A stretch of DNA of 64,000 bases from Lelliottia sp. WAP21. Its GTDB lineage: Bacteria > Pseudomonadota > Gammaproteobacteria > Enterobacterales > Enterobacteriaceae. Shown here in pieces: positions 1 to 9,218 of this stretch (position 1 is its first letter; each line of letters opens with the position of its first letter). The position numbers and the translations under genes are program-made. The stretch covers positions 124,001 to 188,000 of the forward strand of contig NZ_JAIWPG020000005.1 in assembly GCF_020532665.2 (NCBI RefSeq), in the 5' to 3' direction. Under the pieces are notes generated by a model. The model was not told the origin of the DNA and did not search any database. It saw nothing but the letters and a program-made list of their open reading frames with translations.

Positions 1-1
1 C

Positions 2-106
2 GCCCGCGAGGTGAACCCGACTATCGACATTTTGCTGGTTTCCGCCACGCGCGGTGACGGCATGGAGAGCTGGCTACGCTGGCTGGAGAACGAACGATGT
101 GCATAG
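2..106 (+). CDS. hypB: Hydrogenase nickel incorporation GTPase HypB, C-terminal fragment
   Basis: Only the last 34 codons are in the window; the gene begins upstream. The frame ends in a TAG that overlaps the hypC start by 10 bases. HypB is the GTPase that helps load nickel into [NiFe]-hydrogenase large subunits. The visible tail ([23 protein letters not shown]) matches the G5-like end of the HypB GTPase fold, where an S-A-T/K motif contacts guanine. Assignment rests on this tail plus its position directly before hypC, hypD and hypE. Confidence 0.85.
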   Translation, partial: AREVNPTIDILLVSATRGDGMESWLRWLENERCA

Positions 107-369
107 GCGTTCCCGGGCAAATTCAGTCCATAGAGGGGCATCAGGCCAAAGTCGAGGTTTGTGGCGTGCTGCGCGACGTTGATCTCACTCTGGTCGGCAA
201 CGTGGATGAAAAAGGCCACTCCCGCCTCGGCCAGTGGGTGCTGGTTCATGTGGGTTTTGCGATGAGCATGATTAACGAGGAGGAGGCCCGCGACACGCTG
301 GCGGCCCTGCAAAACATGTTTGAAGTGGAACCGGACGTGGGCGCACTCCTGTTCGGTGAGGAGCGGTAA
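97..369 (+). CDS. hypC: Hydrogenase maturation chaperone HypC
   Basis: A 90-residue protein of the HypC/HybG/HupF family. It starts MCIGVPGQI; Cys2 is the invariant residue that binds the Fe(CN)2CO precursor and the large-subunit precursor. In the family HypC works with HypD as the scaffold on which the iron centre of [NiFe]-hydrogenase is assembled, in the cytoplasm. It overlaps the hypB end by 10 bases and is followed 2 bases later by hypD, so it is translated within the hyp operon. Length and N-terminus fit full-length HypC of enterobacteria. Confidence 0.96.
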   Translation: MCIGVPGQIQSIEGHQAKVEVCGVLRDVDLTLVGNVDEKGHSRLGQWVLVHVGFAMSMINEEEARDTLAALQNMFEVEPDVGALLFGEER

Positions 370-371
370 CG

Positions 372-1493
372 ATGCGCTATGTTGATGAATATCGTGCGCC
401 GGGAAAGGTCATGCAGCTGATAGCGCATCTCAGGACCCGCGCTGAACACCTGGATTACACCGCCGCCCGCCCCCTGCGAATCATGGAAGTTTGCGGCGGG
501 CATACCCATGCAATCTTTAAATTCGGTCTCGATCAGCTTTTGCCCGAAAACATCGAATTTATTCACGGTCCTGGCTGCCCGGTCTGCGTCCTGCCCATGG
601 GCCGTATCGACAACTGTATTGAAATTGCCGAACGTCCCGACGTGATATTCTGTACCTTTGGCGATGCGATGCGGGTGCCGGGAAAAAACGGATCCCTGCT
701 ACAAGCCCGTACGCGAGGGGCGGACGTGCGCATCGTCTATTCCCCTGTCGATGCCCTGAAGCTCGCCGAGGCGCATCCCGGGCGCAAAATTGTCTTCTTC
801 GGTCTGGGGTTTGAAACCACCATGCCCGCCACGGCAATGACCCTGAAGCAGGCTAAAACCCGGCAGATTGAAAACTTTTTCTTTTTTTGCCAGCACATTA
901 CGTTGCTCCCAACCTTACGCAGCCTGCTGGATGAGCCAGACAACGGCATCGACGCCTTTCTGGCACCCGGCCACGTCAGTATGGTCATCGGTACAGAAGC
1001 CTACGGTTTCATTTCTGCCGACTACCATCGTCCATTAGTCGTTGCTGGTTTCGAACCTCTTGATCTACTGCAAGGCGTGACCATGCTGGTTGAGCAGAAA
1101 ATAGCAGCCCGGAGCGTAGTGGAAAACCAGTATCGCCGTGTCGTTCCGGATGCGGGTAACGCGCTTGCACAGCAGGCCATCGCCGAGGTCTTTACGGTTA
1201 AGGGCGCCAGCGAATGGCGGGGGCTGGGTCTGATCAACCATTCCGGCGTGCATCTGACCCCCGCGTACCAGCGTTTTGACGCCGAGGCGCATTTTCGCCC
1301 GGAGCCGCAACACGTTTGCGATGACCCACAGGCGCGGTGCGGTGAGGTCCTCACCGGAAAATGCAAACCGCATCAATGTCCGTTATTTGGCCGTACCTGC
1401 AACCCGCAAACCGCCTTTGGCGCGCTGATGGTCTCCTCAGAGGGCGCATGCGCCGCGTGGTATCAGTATCGCAATCAGGAGTGTGAAGCATGA
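372..1493 (+). CDS. hypD: Hydrogenase maturation protein HypD
   Basis: A 373-residue protein of the usual HypD length. HypD is the Fe-S scaffold that, with HypC, collects the CN and CO ligands for the hydrogenase iron. Conserved motifs are visible: MEVCGGHTHAI with Cys41, GPGCPVC with Cys69 and Cys72, and a C-terminal cysteine cluster (GKCKPHQCPLFGRTC) that binds the 4Fe-4S cluster in the family. It begins 2 bases after hypC and its stop overlaps the hypE start (ATGA), so translation is probably coupled. Confidence 0.97.
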   Translation: MRYVDEYRAPGKVMQLIAHLRTRAEHLDYTAARPLRIMEVCGGHTHAIFKFGLDQLLPENIEFIHGPGCPVCVLPMGRIDNCIEIAERPDVIFCTFGDAMRVPGKNGSLLQARTRGADVRIVYSPVDALKLAEAHPGRKIVFFGLGFETTMPATAMTLKQAKTRQIENFFFFCQHITLLPTLRSLLDEPDNGIDAFLAPGHVSMVIGTEAYGFISADYHRPLVVAGFEPLDLLQGVTMLVEQKIAARSVVENQYRRVVPDAGNALAQQAIAEVFTVKGASEWRGLGLINHSGVHLTPAYQRFDAEAHFRPEPQHVCDDPQARCGEVLTGKCKPHQCPLFGRTCNPQTAFGALMVSSEGACAAWYQYRNQECEA

Positions 1494-2500
1494 ACATGAT
1501 TGAAATGGCGCATGGCAGCGGCGGCCGGGCGATGCAGCAGTTAATCAGTCGACTGTTTATGGATGCCTTCGCCAATCCATGGCTGGCAGAGCAGGAAGAT
1601 CAGGCACGTATCGATCTTGCCACGCTCACCGCCCAGGGTGACCGGCTGGCTTTTTCCACCGACAGCTACGTGATAGACCCGCTCTTTTTCCCGGGGGGAG
1701 ATATTGGCAAGCTGGCGGTATGCGGCACGGCCAATGACGTCGCCGTCAGCGGTGCCATCCCGCGCTTCCTCTCCTGTGGGTTTATCCTTGAAGAGGGGTT
1801 ACCGATGGAGACGCTGACTGCCGTGGTCAACAGCATGGCGCAGACCGCGCGTGATGCAGGAATAGCCATTGTCACCGGCGATACCAAGGTTGTGCAGCGC
1901 GGTGCAGCGGATAAGCTCTTTATCAATACTGCCGGTATGGGGGCGATCCCCGGTGATATCCACTGGGGCGCACAGCAGCTGGCGGTGGGTGATGTCTTGA
2001 TTGTCAGCGGCACGCTGGGCTGTCACGGGGCCACTATTCTCAATCTGCGTGAAGGTCTTGGGCTTGATGGTGAGTTGCAGAGCGACTGCGCCGTGCTGAC
2101 ACCGCTGATCCAGACCTTACGCAATACGCATGGCGTTAAAGCCCTGCGCGATGCCACCCGCGGCGGCGTGAATGCAGTGGTACATGAATTTGCGGCCACC
2201 AGCGGCTGTGGCGTGGAGCTTACGGAAAGCCACCTGCCAGTAACGTCCGCCGTACGCGGGCTGTGCGAGCTGCTGGGTCTGGATCCCCTTAATTTTGCTA
2301 ACGAAGGAAAGCTGGTGATCGGCGTTGAGCGTTCTGTTGCAGATAAGGTAGTGGCGCAGCTGCGCGATCACCCGCTCGGTCAGAACGCCGCTATTATTGG
2401 TGAAGTGGTTGAGCGTAAAGGGGTGCGCCTGACCGGACTGTATGGGGTCAAACGCACGCTGGATTTACCGCACGCTGAACCCTTACCCCGAATTTGCTAG
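1490..2500 (+). CDS. hypE: Hydrogenase maturation protein HypE
   Basis: A 336-residue protein of the HypE (AIR synthase/PurM-like) family. It dehydrates a carbamoylated C-terminal cysteine to thiocyanate, the source of the CN ligands of the [NiFe] site. The protein ends in PRIC, leaving the essential cysteine as the last residue. The N-terminal MAHGSGGRAM motif and the DTKVV segment belong to the ATP-binding fold. It overlaps hypD by 4 bases. The chosen start MNMIEMAHGSGG matches the length of the E. coli protein. Confidence 0.97.
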   Translation: MNMIEMAHGSGGRAMQQLISRLFMDAFANPWLAEQEDQARIDLATLTAQGDRLAFSTDSYVIDPLFFPGGDIGKLAVCGTANDVAVSGAIPRFLSCGFILEEGLPMETLTAVVNSMAQTARDAGIAIVTGDTKVVQRGAADKLFINTAGMGAIPGDIHWGAQQLAVGDVLIVSGTLGCHGATILNLREGLGLDGELQSDCAVLTPLIQTLRNTHGVKALRDATRGGVNAVVHEFAATSGCGVELTESHLPVTSAVRGLCELLGLDPLNFANEGKLVIGVERSVADKVVAQLRDHPLGQNAAIIGEVVERKGVRLTGLYGVKRTLDLPHAEPLPRIC

Positions 2501-2567
2501 AACCGCACGATAAGCGGTCAGCACACCGTTATTTTTAATTGCCTGTTTCATGTGGAAAGCAACGTAC

Positions 2568-4640
2568 ATGTCGTATACACCGATGAGCGATCTTGGACAG
2601 CAGGGTCTGTTTGATATCACACGCACGCTTTTGCAACAGCCCGATTTGGGCAGCCTGAGCGATGCCCTGACGCAACTGGTCAGACAGTCCGCGCTGGCGG
2701 ACAGTGCCGCGATCGTCCTGTGGCATGCCGGAACCCAACGCGCTAACTATTACGCGACGCGTGACAATGGCAAGCCCATCGAATACGAAGATGAAACGGT
2801 ACTGGCGCATGGCCCGGTCAGGCGGCTCCTCTCCCGTCCGGATGCCCTGCACTGCAATTTCGCCGAGTTCCGCCAGGCCTGGCCGCAGCTGGCAGACAGC
2901 AACTTATATTCCCCTTTTGGGCATTATTGTCTGCTGCCGCTGGCCGCCGAAGGACGCATTTTTGGTGGCTGTGAGTTTATTCGCGATACCGACCAGCCCT
3001 GGAGTGAAGCGGAATATCAACGCCTGCATACGTTTACACAGATCGTCGGCGTGGTGGCAGAGCAAATACACAGCCGGGTCACCAACAATGTCGATTTTGA
3101 TCTCTTAAGCCGCGAGCGGGACAACTTTCGCATTCTGGTCGCCATTACCAACGCGGTGCTTTCTCGTCTGGATATGGATGAGTTGGTCAGCGAAGTGGCG
3201 AAAGAGATCCATCACTATTTTAAAATCGATGCCATCAGCATCGTGCTGAGCAGCCGTCGTAAGGGCAAACTCAATATCTATTCCACCCACTATCTCGACG
3301 AAACCCATCCGGCGCATGAACAAAGTGAAGTGGACGAAGCTGGCACCCTTTCCGAGCGCGTTTTTAAAAGCAAAGAGATGCTGCTCTTAAACCTGCATGA
3401 ACAGGATGAGCTGGCACCCTACGAGAAAATGCTGTTTAAGACCTGGGGCAACCAGATTCAGACGCTGTGCCTGCTGCCGCTGATGTCCGGCAATACCATG
3501 CTGGGCGTGCTTAAGCTTGCCCAGTGCGAAGAGAAAATCTTCACTACCGCTAACCTTAAGCTGCTGCGTCAAATTGCGGAGCGCATCGCGATCGCACTGG
3601 ATAATGCGCTGGCCTATCAGGAAATTCATCGGCTCAAAGAGCGGCTGGTGGATGAAAACCTGGCCCTGACGGAGCAGTTGAACAACGTCGAAAGCGAGTT
3701 TGGTGAAATCATTGGCCGCAGCGATGCCATGTTTAACGTGCTGAAGCAGGTTGAAATGGTGGCGCAAAGTGACAGTACGGTGTTAATCCTTGGCGAAACC
3801 GGCACCGGAAAGGAGCTGATCGCGCGGGCGATTCATAATCTCAGCAACCGCAACAGCCGCCGCATGGTGAAGATGAATTGCGCGGCGATGCCCGCCGGTC
3901 TGCTTGAAAGCGATCTGTTTGGTCATGAGCGCGGCGCGTTTACCGGCGCCAGTAGCCAGCGTATCGGCCGCTTTGAACTGGCGGACAAAAGCTCACTCTT
4001 CCTGGACGAGGTTGGCGATATGCCGGTGGAACTTCAGCCTAAATTGCTGCGCGTTCTGCAGGAACAAGAGTTTGAGCGCCTCGGCAGCAATAAGCTGATT
4101 CGCACGGATGTCCGACTGATTGCCGCCACCAACCGCGACCTGAAAAAGATGGTCGCCGACCGGGAATTTCGTAGCGACCTCTACTATCGCCTGAATGTCT
4201 TCCCTGTTTGCCTGCCGCCGCTGCGTGAACGTCCGGAAGATATCCCGCTGCTGGTGAAAGCCTTTACGGCCAAAATTGCCCGCCGTCTGGGGCGCAATAT
4301 TGACAGCATTCCCGCTGAAACCTTGCGCACGCTCTCTGCAATGGAGTGGCCTGGCAATGTACGCGAGCTGGAAAATGTCATTGAGCGGGCCGTTCTGCTC
4401 ACACGAGGCAACGTATTACAGCTGTCTCTGCCTGAAATCGTCATGGTGAATACACCCGCCCCTGACGCGGAAATCGCGCGGGAAGGCGAAGACGAATATG
4501 CATTGATTATCCGCGTCCTGAAAGAGACAAATGGCGTGGTGGCGGGGCCGAAAGGGGCGGCACAGCGATTAGGGTTAAAACGCACCACACTTCTGTCGCG
4601 TATGAAGCGGCTGGGCATTGATAAAGAGAACCTGGCCTAA
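2568..4640 (+). CDS. fhlA: Formate hydrogenlyase transcriptional activator FhlA
   Basis: A sigma54-dependent activator of the formate regulon (hyc, hyp, fdhF). I start it at MSYTPMSDLGQQG (690 residues), as in E. coli, rather than at an ATG 18 bases upstream. Two GAF-type sensory domains fill about the first 370 residues. The AAA+ domain has Walker A GETGTGKE at about 409-416 and the sigma54-contacting GAFTGA loop at 456-461. A Fis-type helix-turn-helix lies at the C-terminus (KGAAQRLGLKRTTLLSRMKRLG). The gene follows hypE after 67 bases, the same order as in E. coli, so the regulator sits beside its maturation genes. Confidence 0.97.
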   Translation: MSYTPMSDLGQQGLFDITRTLLQQPDLGSLSDALTQLVRQSALADSAAIVLWHAGTQRANYYATRDNGKPIEYEDETVLAHGPVRRLLSRPDALHCNFAEFRQAWPQLADSNLYSPFGHYCLLPLAAEGRIFGGCEFIRDTDQPWSEAEYQRLHTFTQIVGVVAEQIHSRVTNNVDFDLLSRERDNFRILVAITNAVLSRLDMDELVSEVAKEIHHYFKIDAISIVLSSRRKGKLNIYSTHYLDETHPAHEQSEVDEAGTLSERVFKSKEMLLLNLHEQDELAPYEKMLFKTWGNQIQTLCLLPLMSGNTMLGVLKLAQCEEKIFTTANLKLLRQIAERIAIALDNALAYQEIHRLKERLVDENLALTEQLNNVESEFGEIIGRSDAMFNVLKQVEMVAQSDSTVLILGETGTGKELIARAIHNLSNRNSRRMVKMNCAAMPAGLLESDLFGHERGAFTGASSQRIGRFELADKSSLFLDEVGDMPVELQPKLLRVLQEQEFERLGSNKLIRTDVRLIAATNRDLKKMVADREFRSDLYYRLNVFPVCLPPLRERPEDIPLLVKAFTAKIARRLGRNIDSIPAETLRTLSAMEWPGNVRELENVIERAVLLTRGNVLQLSLPEIVMVNTPAPDAEIAREGEDEYALIIRVLKETNGVVAGPKGAAQRLGLKRTTLLSRMKRLGIDKENLA

Positions 4641-4653
4641 CCTCTCTCCCGTC

Positions 4654-4679
4654 GGGCGGTGCCTCCTCTGCACCGCCCA
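4654..4679 (+). terminator. Hairpin after fhlA
   Basis: An inverted repeat gggcggtg...caccgccc (8-bp arms, about 9-base loop) lies 14 bases past the fhlA stop. No clear T-run follows, so it is either a weak terminator or an RNA-stabilising hairpin. Confidence 0.5.
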
Positions 4680-4705
4680 TCGTCACGTCGCGAAATTGTC
4701 CCGCA

Positions 4706-4763
4706 TTGACACAATATATTTTCCTCTGTATAAAATTGCGCCTTAATAATGAGTTTCATTTGC
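4706..4763 (+). promoter_or_regulatory. Sigma70 promoter and Fur-box-like site of the iron ABC operon
   Basis: The sequence shows TTGACA (4706-4711), a 17-base spacer, and TATAAA (4729-4734), which is close to a consensus promoter. Directly downstream, 4745-4763 matches the 19-bp Fur box consensus at 13 of 19 positions (aATAATGA...TCATT..C). Binding there would cover the transcription start region. I infer iron-dependent repression of the genes from 4796 onward. Confidence 0.7.
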
Positions 4764-4795
4764 ATTAAAATAATTTTAATGAAAGGTAGCATGTA

Positions 4796-5794
4796 ATGAA
4801 AAAGGTCCTCTGCGCGTTAAGTCTGGTGTTTGCGTCCGTCAGCTCTGCTCAGGCTACAACCTGGCCGCTGACGATTGAAAACTGCGGGTATAAAGAGACA
4901 TTCACCAAAGCGCCGGAACGCGTCGTCGCGCTGGGGCAAAATACCGTTGAGATTTTGCTTCTGCTGGGCCTGCAAAAAAACATTATCGCCAGTGCCTTCT
5001 GGCCAACCAAAGTCTTGCCGCAACTGGCTGAGCAAAATGCAAAAATCACTACGTTAACCGTCGAAATCCCTACCCTCGAGTCCATCCTTGCGCAGAATCC
5101 CGACTTTGTTCCTGCACAGCTTCCGCTCTTGCTGGGGCCGGAAAGCAAAGTAGCAAAACGCGAAGATCTGGCCACCGTCGGCGTGAACAGCTACTTATCG
5201 CCGGGCATGTGCGCCACCAAAAAAGCGGCTGGCGATATGTACGGCAGCCGTCAAAAACTGTGGGACATGACGTATCTCTATAAAGAGATTGCCGACTTTG
5301 CCGCCATCTTTAACGTGCAACCGCGCGGTGAAGCCCTGATTGCGGATTTCAAAAAACGCGAGAGCGATCTGCGACAGGAATTCAGCAAGAATAAAAAAGA
5401 TCTCTCGTTTGTCTTCTGGTTCTCCAGCGCCTCACCTTCTTCAGATGCTTACGTCGGGGGCAAAAACAGCGCCTCCGGATTTATCGCCAACGTGCTGGGC
5501 GGTCACAACGCCATTACCTCCGAGACCGAATGGCCAACGGTGGGCTGGGAAAGCATCATCGCGGCAAATCCGGATGTGATCGTGGTCTCCAGCCTCGACC
5601 GTAACCGTTGGGCGCTGGATAACGCGGAGGAAAAAATCAAATTCCTGAAAAGCGATCCGGCGGTCAGCCAGCTGGACGCGGTGAAAAAAGGCCACATCGT
5701 GGTGATGGATGGCCAGGCGATGAACCCGACGATTCGGACGATCTATGGCGCTGAACAGGTCGGCGAACAGCTCAGAAAACTGGGGCTGAACTGA
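4796..5794 (+). CDS. Iron-siderophore-type ABC transporter, periplasmic binding protein
   Basis: A 332-residue protein with a Sec signal peptide (MKKVLCALSLVFASVSSAQA, likely cut after residue 20). The mature part has the class III binding-protein pattern of FhuD/FepB/BtuF: PERVVALGQNTVEILLLLG near the start, a long central helix region, and NPDVIVVSSL in the second lobe. This family delivers chelated iron, heme or cobalamin to an inner-membrane importer. It overlaps the permease start by one base (TGATG) and lies behind a Fur-box-like site, so an iron chelate is the likely ligand. The exact ligand cannot be read from the sequence, and no TonB-dependent receptor is nearby. Confidence 0.85.
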   Translation: MKKVLCALSLVFASVSSAQATTWPLTIENCGYKETFTKAPERVVALGQNTVEILLLLGLQKNIIASAFWPTKVLPQLAEQNAKITTLTVEIPTLESILAQNPDFVPAQLPLLLGPESKVAKREDLATVGVNSYLSPGMCATKKAAGDMYGSRQKLWDMTYLYKEIADFAAIFNVQPRGEALIADFKKRESDLRQEFSKNKKDLSFVFWFSSASPSSDAYVGGKNSASGFIANVLGGHNAITSETEWPTVGWESIIAANPDVIVVSSLDRNRWALDNAEEKIKFLKSDPAVSQLDAVKKGHIVVMDGQAMNPTIRTIYGAEQVGEQLRKLGLN

Positions 5795-6831
5795 TGGCGA
5801 CGGCGGTTCTTCAGATGCGACAGGGCGTGCTCATGACCACGTCGTGTCTGCTTGCGTTCGTCCTGTTATTGCTGGTGATTGGCGTTGGGGTCAGCGTCGG
5901 CGAACTGTCTATTCCTTTGCAAAACGTCTTTTATGCTATCGGCAATAAAATCGGGCTGACTGATGTGCCGCTCAATCGCATTTATGAAAGCGTGATTTGG
6001 GATTTCCGCCTGAGTCGGGCGCTGGTGGCAGCGTGCTGCGGCGCCGGCCTGGCCATTTGCGGGGCGGTACTCCAGAGCCTGCTGAAGAATGCGCTGGCTG
6101 AGCCGTACGTGCTTGGTGTGTCAGCGGGCGCGTCAACAGGGGCCGTTTCAGTCGTCGTACTGGGAATCGGCACCGGCGCGGTGTCGCTGTCAGCCGGTGC
6201 GTTTGCCGGGGCATTTGCTGCTTTTGCCTTTGTCGCCTTCCTGACCAATGGGGCTCGGGGTGGCAACGAGCGCACTATCCTGGCGGGGGTAGCGGCCTCT
6301 CAGCTTTTTAACGCCATCACGGCCTATACCATCAGCACTTCAGCCAGCGCGCAACAGGCACGAGATGTGATGTTCTGGCTGTTGGGCAGTTTTAGCGGCG
6401 TGAGATGGCCTGAATTTCAGCTGGCACTGGTTGTGGTTCTGGCGGGCCTTGCAGTGTGTCTTTATTATTCCCGCGCGCTGGATGCCTTTACCTTTGGCGA
6501 CGATGCCGCCGCCTCGTTGGGGATCGCCGTTCCCTGGGTACGGCTTGCGCTTTTCACGACGACCGCACTGATCACCGCCACCATTGTGAGCATGGCTGGT
6601 TCTATCGGTTTTGTAGGATTAGTGGTCCCGCATATGATGCGTTTCTTCTTTGGGCCGCTGCACCGAACGCTGCTTATCGCCAGCGCGCTGGCCGGTGCCA
6701 TCCTGATGGTCCTGGCGGATATCGCCTCGCGCTTATTGATCGCCCCGCAAAGCCTTCCCGTTGGTGTCGTCACGGCGCTGGTCGGCGTGCCGTTCTTTGC
6801 CGTGATTATTTACCGCTCAAGGAATAAGTAA
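5794..6831 (+). CDS. Iron-siderophore-type ABC transporter, FecCD-family permease
   Basis: A 345-residue, very hydrophobic protein of the FecCD/BtuC permease family, which uses about ten membrane helices per subunit. Family features are visible: RLSRALVAACCGAGLAICGAVLQSLLKNALAEPYVLGVSAGA in the first third and a GFVGLVVPHMMRF loop that contacts the ATPase. It probably forms a homodimer, since only one permease gene is present. The ATG at 5794 overlaps the preceding stop, but a second ATG 39 bases on (MTTSCLLAF) would also give a full first helix, so the start is uncertain. Confidence 0.9.
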   Translation: MATAVLQMRQGVLMTTSCLLAFVLLLLVIGVGVSVGELSIPLQNVFYAIGNKIGLTDVPLNRIYESVIWDFRLSRALVAACCGAGLAICGAVLQSLLKNALAEPYVLGVSAGASTGAVSVVVLGIGTGAVSLSAGAFAGAFAAFAFVAFLTNGARGGNERTILAGVAASQLFNAITAYTISTSASAQQARDVMFWLLGSFSGVRWPEFQLALVVVLAGLAVCLYYSRALDAFTFGDDAAASLGIAVPWVRLALFTTTALITATIVSMAGSIGFVGLVVPHMMRFFFGPLHRTLLIASALAGAILMVLADIASRLLIAPQSLPVGVVTALVGVPFFAVIIYRSRNK

Positions 6832-7592
6832 TGAGTATCTCCGCGGAAAACATAACCTGGAAGGTCGGTAAAAAGGTCATCGTCAACAACGTGTCGCTGC
6901 ACGTCTCTCAGGGTGAAACGGTTGGATTGCTGGGTCCCAACGGTTGCGGAAAATCTTCCCTCCTGCGCATCCTCGCAGGACTGCGTCGTCCGAATGCGGG
7001 GAGCGTAACGCTGGACGGGCAAAATATCGCGCGCATTGCCAAAAAGCAGCTGGCGCGTCGGGTGGCGTTCGTCGAGCAGCACGGTATGACCGACGCAAAT
7101 ATGCGCGTTCGCGACGTGGTAAAACTGGGCCGTATCCCGCACCACTCCCCTTTCTCTAACTGGAGCACGCACGATGACGAAACCGTCAATGCGGCTTTGC
7201 AGCGGGTGGATATGCTGGAAAAAAGCGATCAGGGCTGGCTGAGTTTGTCCGGCGGTGAACGCCAGCGGGTGCATATTGCCCGCGCGCTGGCCCAGACGCC
7301 GAGCGAAATCCTGCTGGATGAACCGACCAACCACCTCGATATTCACCACCAGATGCAATTAATGCATCTGATTAGCGAGCTGCCGGTAACGAGTATCGTC
7401 GCTATCCACGATCTTAACCACGCTTCGATGTTTTGTGACTCGCTGATCGTCATGCAAAAAGGGCAAATTGTGGCTACGGGCACGCCTCAGGCGATTTTGA
7501 CAGAAGCGTTGCTCTGGGAGGTCTTCCGGGTGAAAACCAAAATTGAGATTTCCCCTTACCATGGCAAAAAGCACATTCATTTTATCGTTTAG
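6831..7592 (+). CDS. Iron-siderophore-type ABC transporter, ATP-binding protein
   Basis: A 253-residue ABC ATPase of the FepC/FecE/FhuC group. It has Walker A GPNGCGKS (residues 35-42), the signature LSGGERQRV, and Walker B ILLDEPTNHLD, followed by the switch histidine region (AIHDLNH). It overlaps the permease stop by one base (TAATG). Together with the two upstream genes it makes a complete importer of the binding-protein-dependent type: one periplasmic protein, one permease, one ATPase. Confidence 0.93.
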   Translation: MSISAENITWKVGKKVIVNNVSLHVSQGETVGLLGPNGCGKSSLLRILAGLRRPNAGSVTLDGQNIARIAKKQLARRVAFVEQHGMTDANMRVRDVVKLGRIPHHSPFSNWSTHDDETVNAALQRVDMLEKSDQGWLSLSGGERQRVHIARALAQTPSEILLDEPTNHLDIHHQMQLMHLISELPVTSIVAIHDLNHASMFCDSLIVMQKGQIVATGTPQAILTEALLWEVFRVKTKIEISPYHGKKHIHFIV

Positions 7593-7603
7593 GATTGGGT
7601 AGC

Positions 7604-8842
7604 ATGTCGACGTTCTTCCTGCACCCTGCCACACGTCTTTGGCCGCCCGTGTTGCTGGGCAGCCAGTTCGTTTTTAACATCGGCTTCTACGCGGTTGTGC
7701 CCTTTCTGGCGATCTTTCTCCGCGACGACATGCTGCTCTCCGGCGGTCTTATTGGGCTGGTGCTGGGGTTGCGGACCTTCTCCCAGCAGGGCATGTTTAT
7801 CGTGGGCGGGGCGCTCTCTGACCGGTATGGCGCGAAGATTATCATTCTCTGCGGCTGTATTATCCGCGTGGCGGGCTATCTTTTGCTGGCCTTCGGCCAG
7901 TCTCTGTGGCCTGTCATTCTTGGCGCGTGTCTGACGGGCATGGGCGGAGCGCTGTTTTCTCCGTCAATTGAAGCCCTGCTGGCAAAAGCGGGCGGGCAAA
8001 GCGAGGCCAAAGGGAAACGAAGCCGTGCGGAGTGGTTTGCCCTCTTTGCGGTGAGCGGAGAGCTCGGTGCAGTCCTGGGGCCGGTAGCCGGGGCACTGCT
8101 GACGGGTTTTGGCTTTCGCCAGGTGGCATTGGCGGGTGCGGGGATTTTTGTCGTTGCGCTCGTGGTGCTCTTTTTCTTCCTTCCTGCCGCGCCAAAGCGT
8201 CATCAAAAACTGCACATTCTTCCCTGGTGGACCACGTTTCGCCAGCCGCGTTTTGTCGCTTTTATTATCGCCTACAGCTCGTGGTTGCTAAGCTACAACC
8301 AGCTCTATCTGGCGCTTCCGGTGGAACTACAACGTTCGGGCGGCAGTGAGAAGGATCTCGGGCCCCTGTTTATGTTGGCCTCAGTCCTGATTATCGCTTT
8401 TCAGCTTCCGCTCGCGCGCTTTGCCCGGCGCGTGGGGGCCTTAAGGATTTTACCGGTCGGCTTTTTACTGCTCTCCGCCGCGTTTGCCAGCGTCTCATTA
8501 TTTGCCGCGACAGAACCTGCGGCAGGCGCGTTGCGGTTGTTGCCGTCGGTGTGCCTTGTAACACTGCTGACGCTCGGCCAGATGTTGCTGGTGCCGTCGG
8601 CCAAAGATCTGATACCTGCCTTTGCGGAAGAGTCGACGCTCGGCGCCCACTACGGCGCGCTTTCTACCGCAGGGGGGATCGCCGTCCTGGCAGGAAATGT
8701 GTTTTTTGGCCGACTGCTGGATCAGGCACTCATCCCCTCCCCCCAGGCTATTTATCCCTGGCTTTTGCTGGCGTTATTTCCGTTAATGAGCGCAATCGCG
8801 TTACCGGTGATTTGCCGCACAGTGGCCCTTTCCCGGCCCTGA
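7604..8842 (+). CDS. MFS transporter linked to the iron ABC operon
   Basis: A 412-residue major facilitator protein with about 12 membrane helices. The MFS motif A-like loop GGALSDRYGAK is present after the second helix, and the protein resembles the MdtH-type drug/metabolite exporters. I choose the ATG at 7604, preceded by TAGGATTGGG, over a TTG at 7595. The gene lies 11 bases after the ATPase and is probably in the same Fur-type transcript. It could release a chelator or its degradation product, or import a chelate. The direction of transport cannot be seen. Confidence 0.8.
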   Translation: MSTFFLHPATRLWPPVLLGSQFVFNIGFYAVVPFLAIFLRDDMLLSGGLIGLVLGLRTFSQQGMFIVGGALSDRYGAKIIILCGCIIRVAGYLLLAFGQSLWPVILGACLTGMGGALFSPSIEALLAKAGGQSEAKGKRSRAEWFALFAVSGELGAVLGPVAGALLTGFGFRQVALAGAGIFVVALVVLFFFLPAAPKRHQKLHILPWWTTFRQPRFVAFIIAYSSWLLSYNQLYLALPVELQRSGGSEKDLGPLFMLASVLIIAFQLPLARFARRVGALRILPVGFLLLSAAFASVSLFAATEPAAGALRLLPSVCLVTLLTLGQMLLVPSAKDLIPAFAEESTLGAHYGALSTAGGIAVLAGNVFFGRLLDQALIPSPQAIYPWLLLALFPLMSAIALPVICRTVALSRP

Positions 8843-8846
8843 GGCT

Positions 8847-9218
8847 TTATTTTTTAGGGCGATATTTTTCCGGCAATGCCGGAACCGGACGGCGATCATC
8901 AATTAAATGACGGACCGTCAGAATGGGATGACGCCATAACATGCGTGGCCCCGCCCAGCGCATGATCTGCTTCATCTCCTCCCGTTTTGCGGGCTGATAG
9001 CAGTGCACCGGACACTGTTTACAGGCGGGCTTTTCCTCACCAAAAACGCATTTATCCAGACGCTTCTCGGCGTAGGCAGTTAAGGCATCGTAGTGACCCT
9101 CTTCAGAAGATGCCTGCGGACACCGCTTTTCATACAGGGCAATCATCTTGCGAAGGGTCTCTTTTTCTCGGGGAATACGTTTTGCTGACATGGCAAAGCA
9201 CCGTTCAATAAGATGCAT
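8847..9218 (-). CDS. ygbA: YgbA family protein, linked to nitrosative stress in E. coli
   Basis: A small basic protein (123 residues from 9218; a second ATG at 9191 would give MSAKRIPREKE and 114 residues). Four cysteines lie in one stretch (CVFGEEKPACKQCPVHC, 60s-70s), suggesting metal or cluster binding. In E. coli ygbA lies between fhlA and mutS, as here, and belongs to the NsrR nitric-oxide regulon. Its biochemical function is unknown. The upstream start has an AAGG ribosome-site-like sequence ten bases before it, so I keep it. The gene converges on the MFS gene with a 4-base gap. Confidence 0.8.
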   Translation of the reverse strand: MHLIERCFAMSAKRIPREKETLRKMIALYEKRCPQASSEEGHYDALTAYAEKRLDKCVFGEEKPACKQCPVHCYQPAKREEMKQIMRWAGPRMLWRHPILTVRHLIDDRRPVPALPEKYRPKK

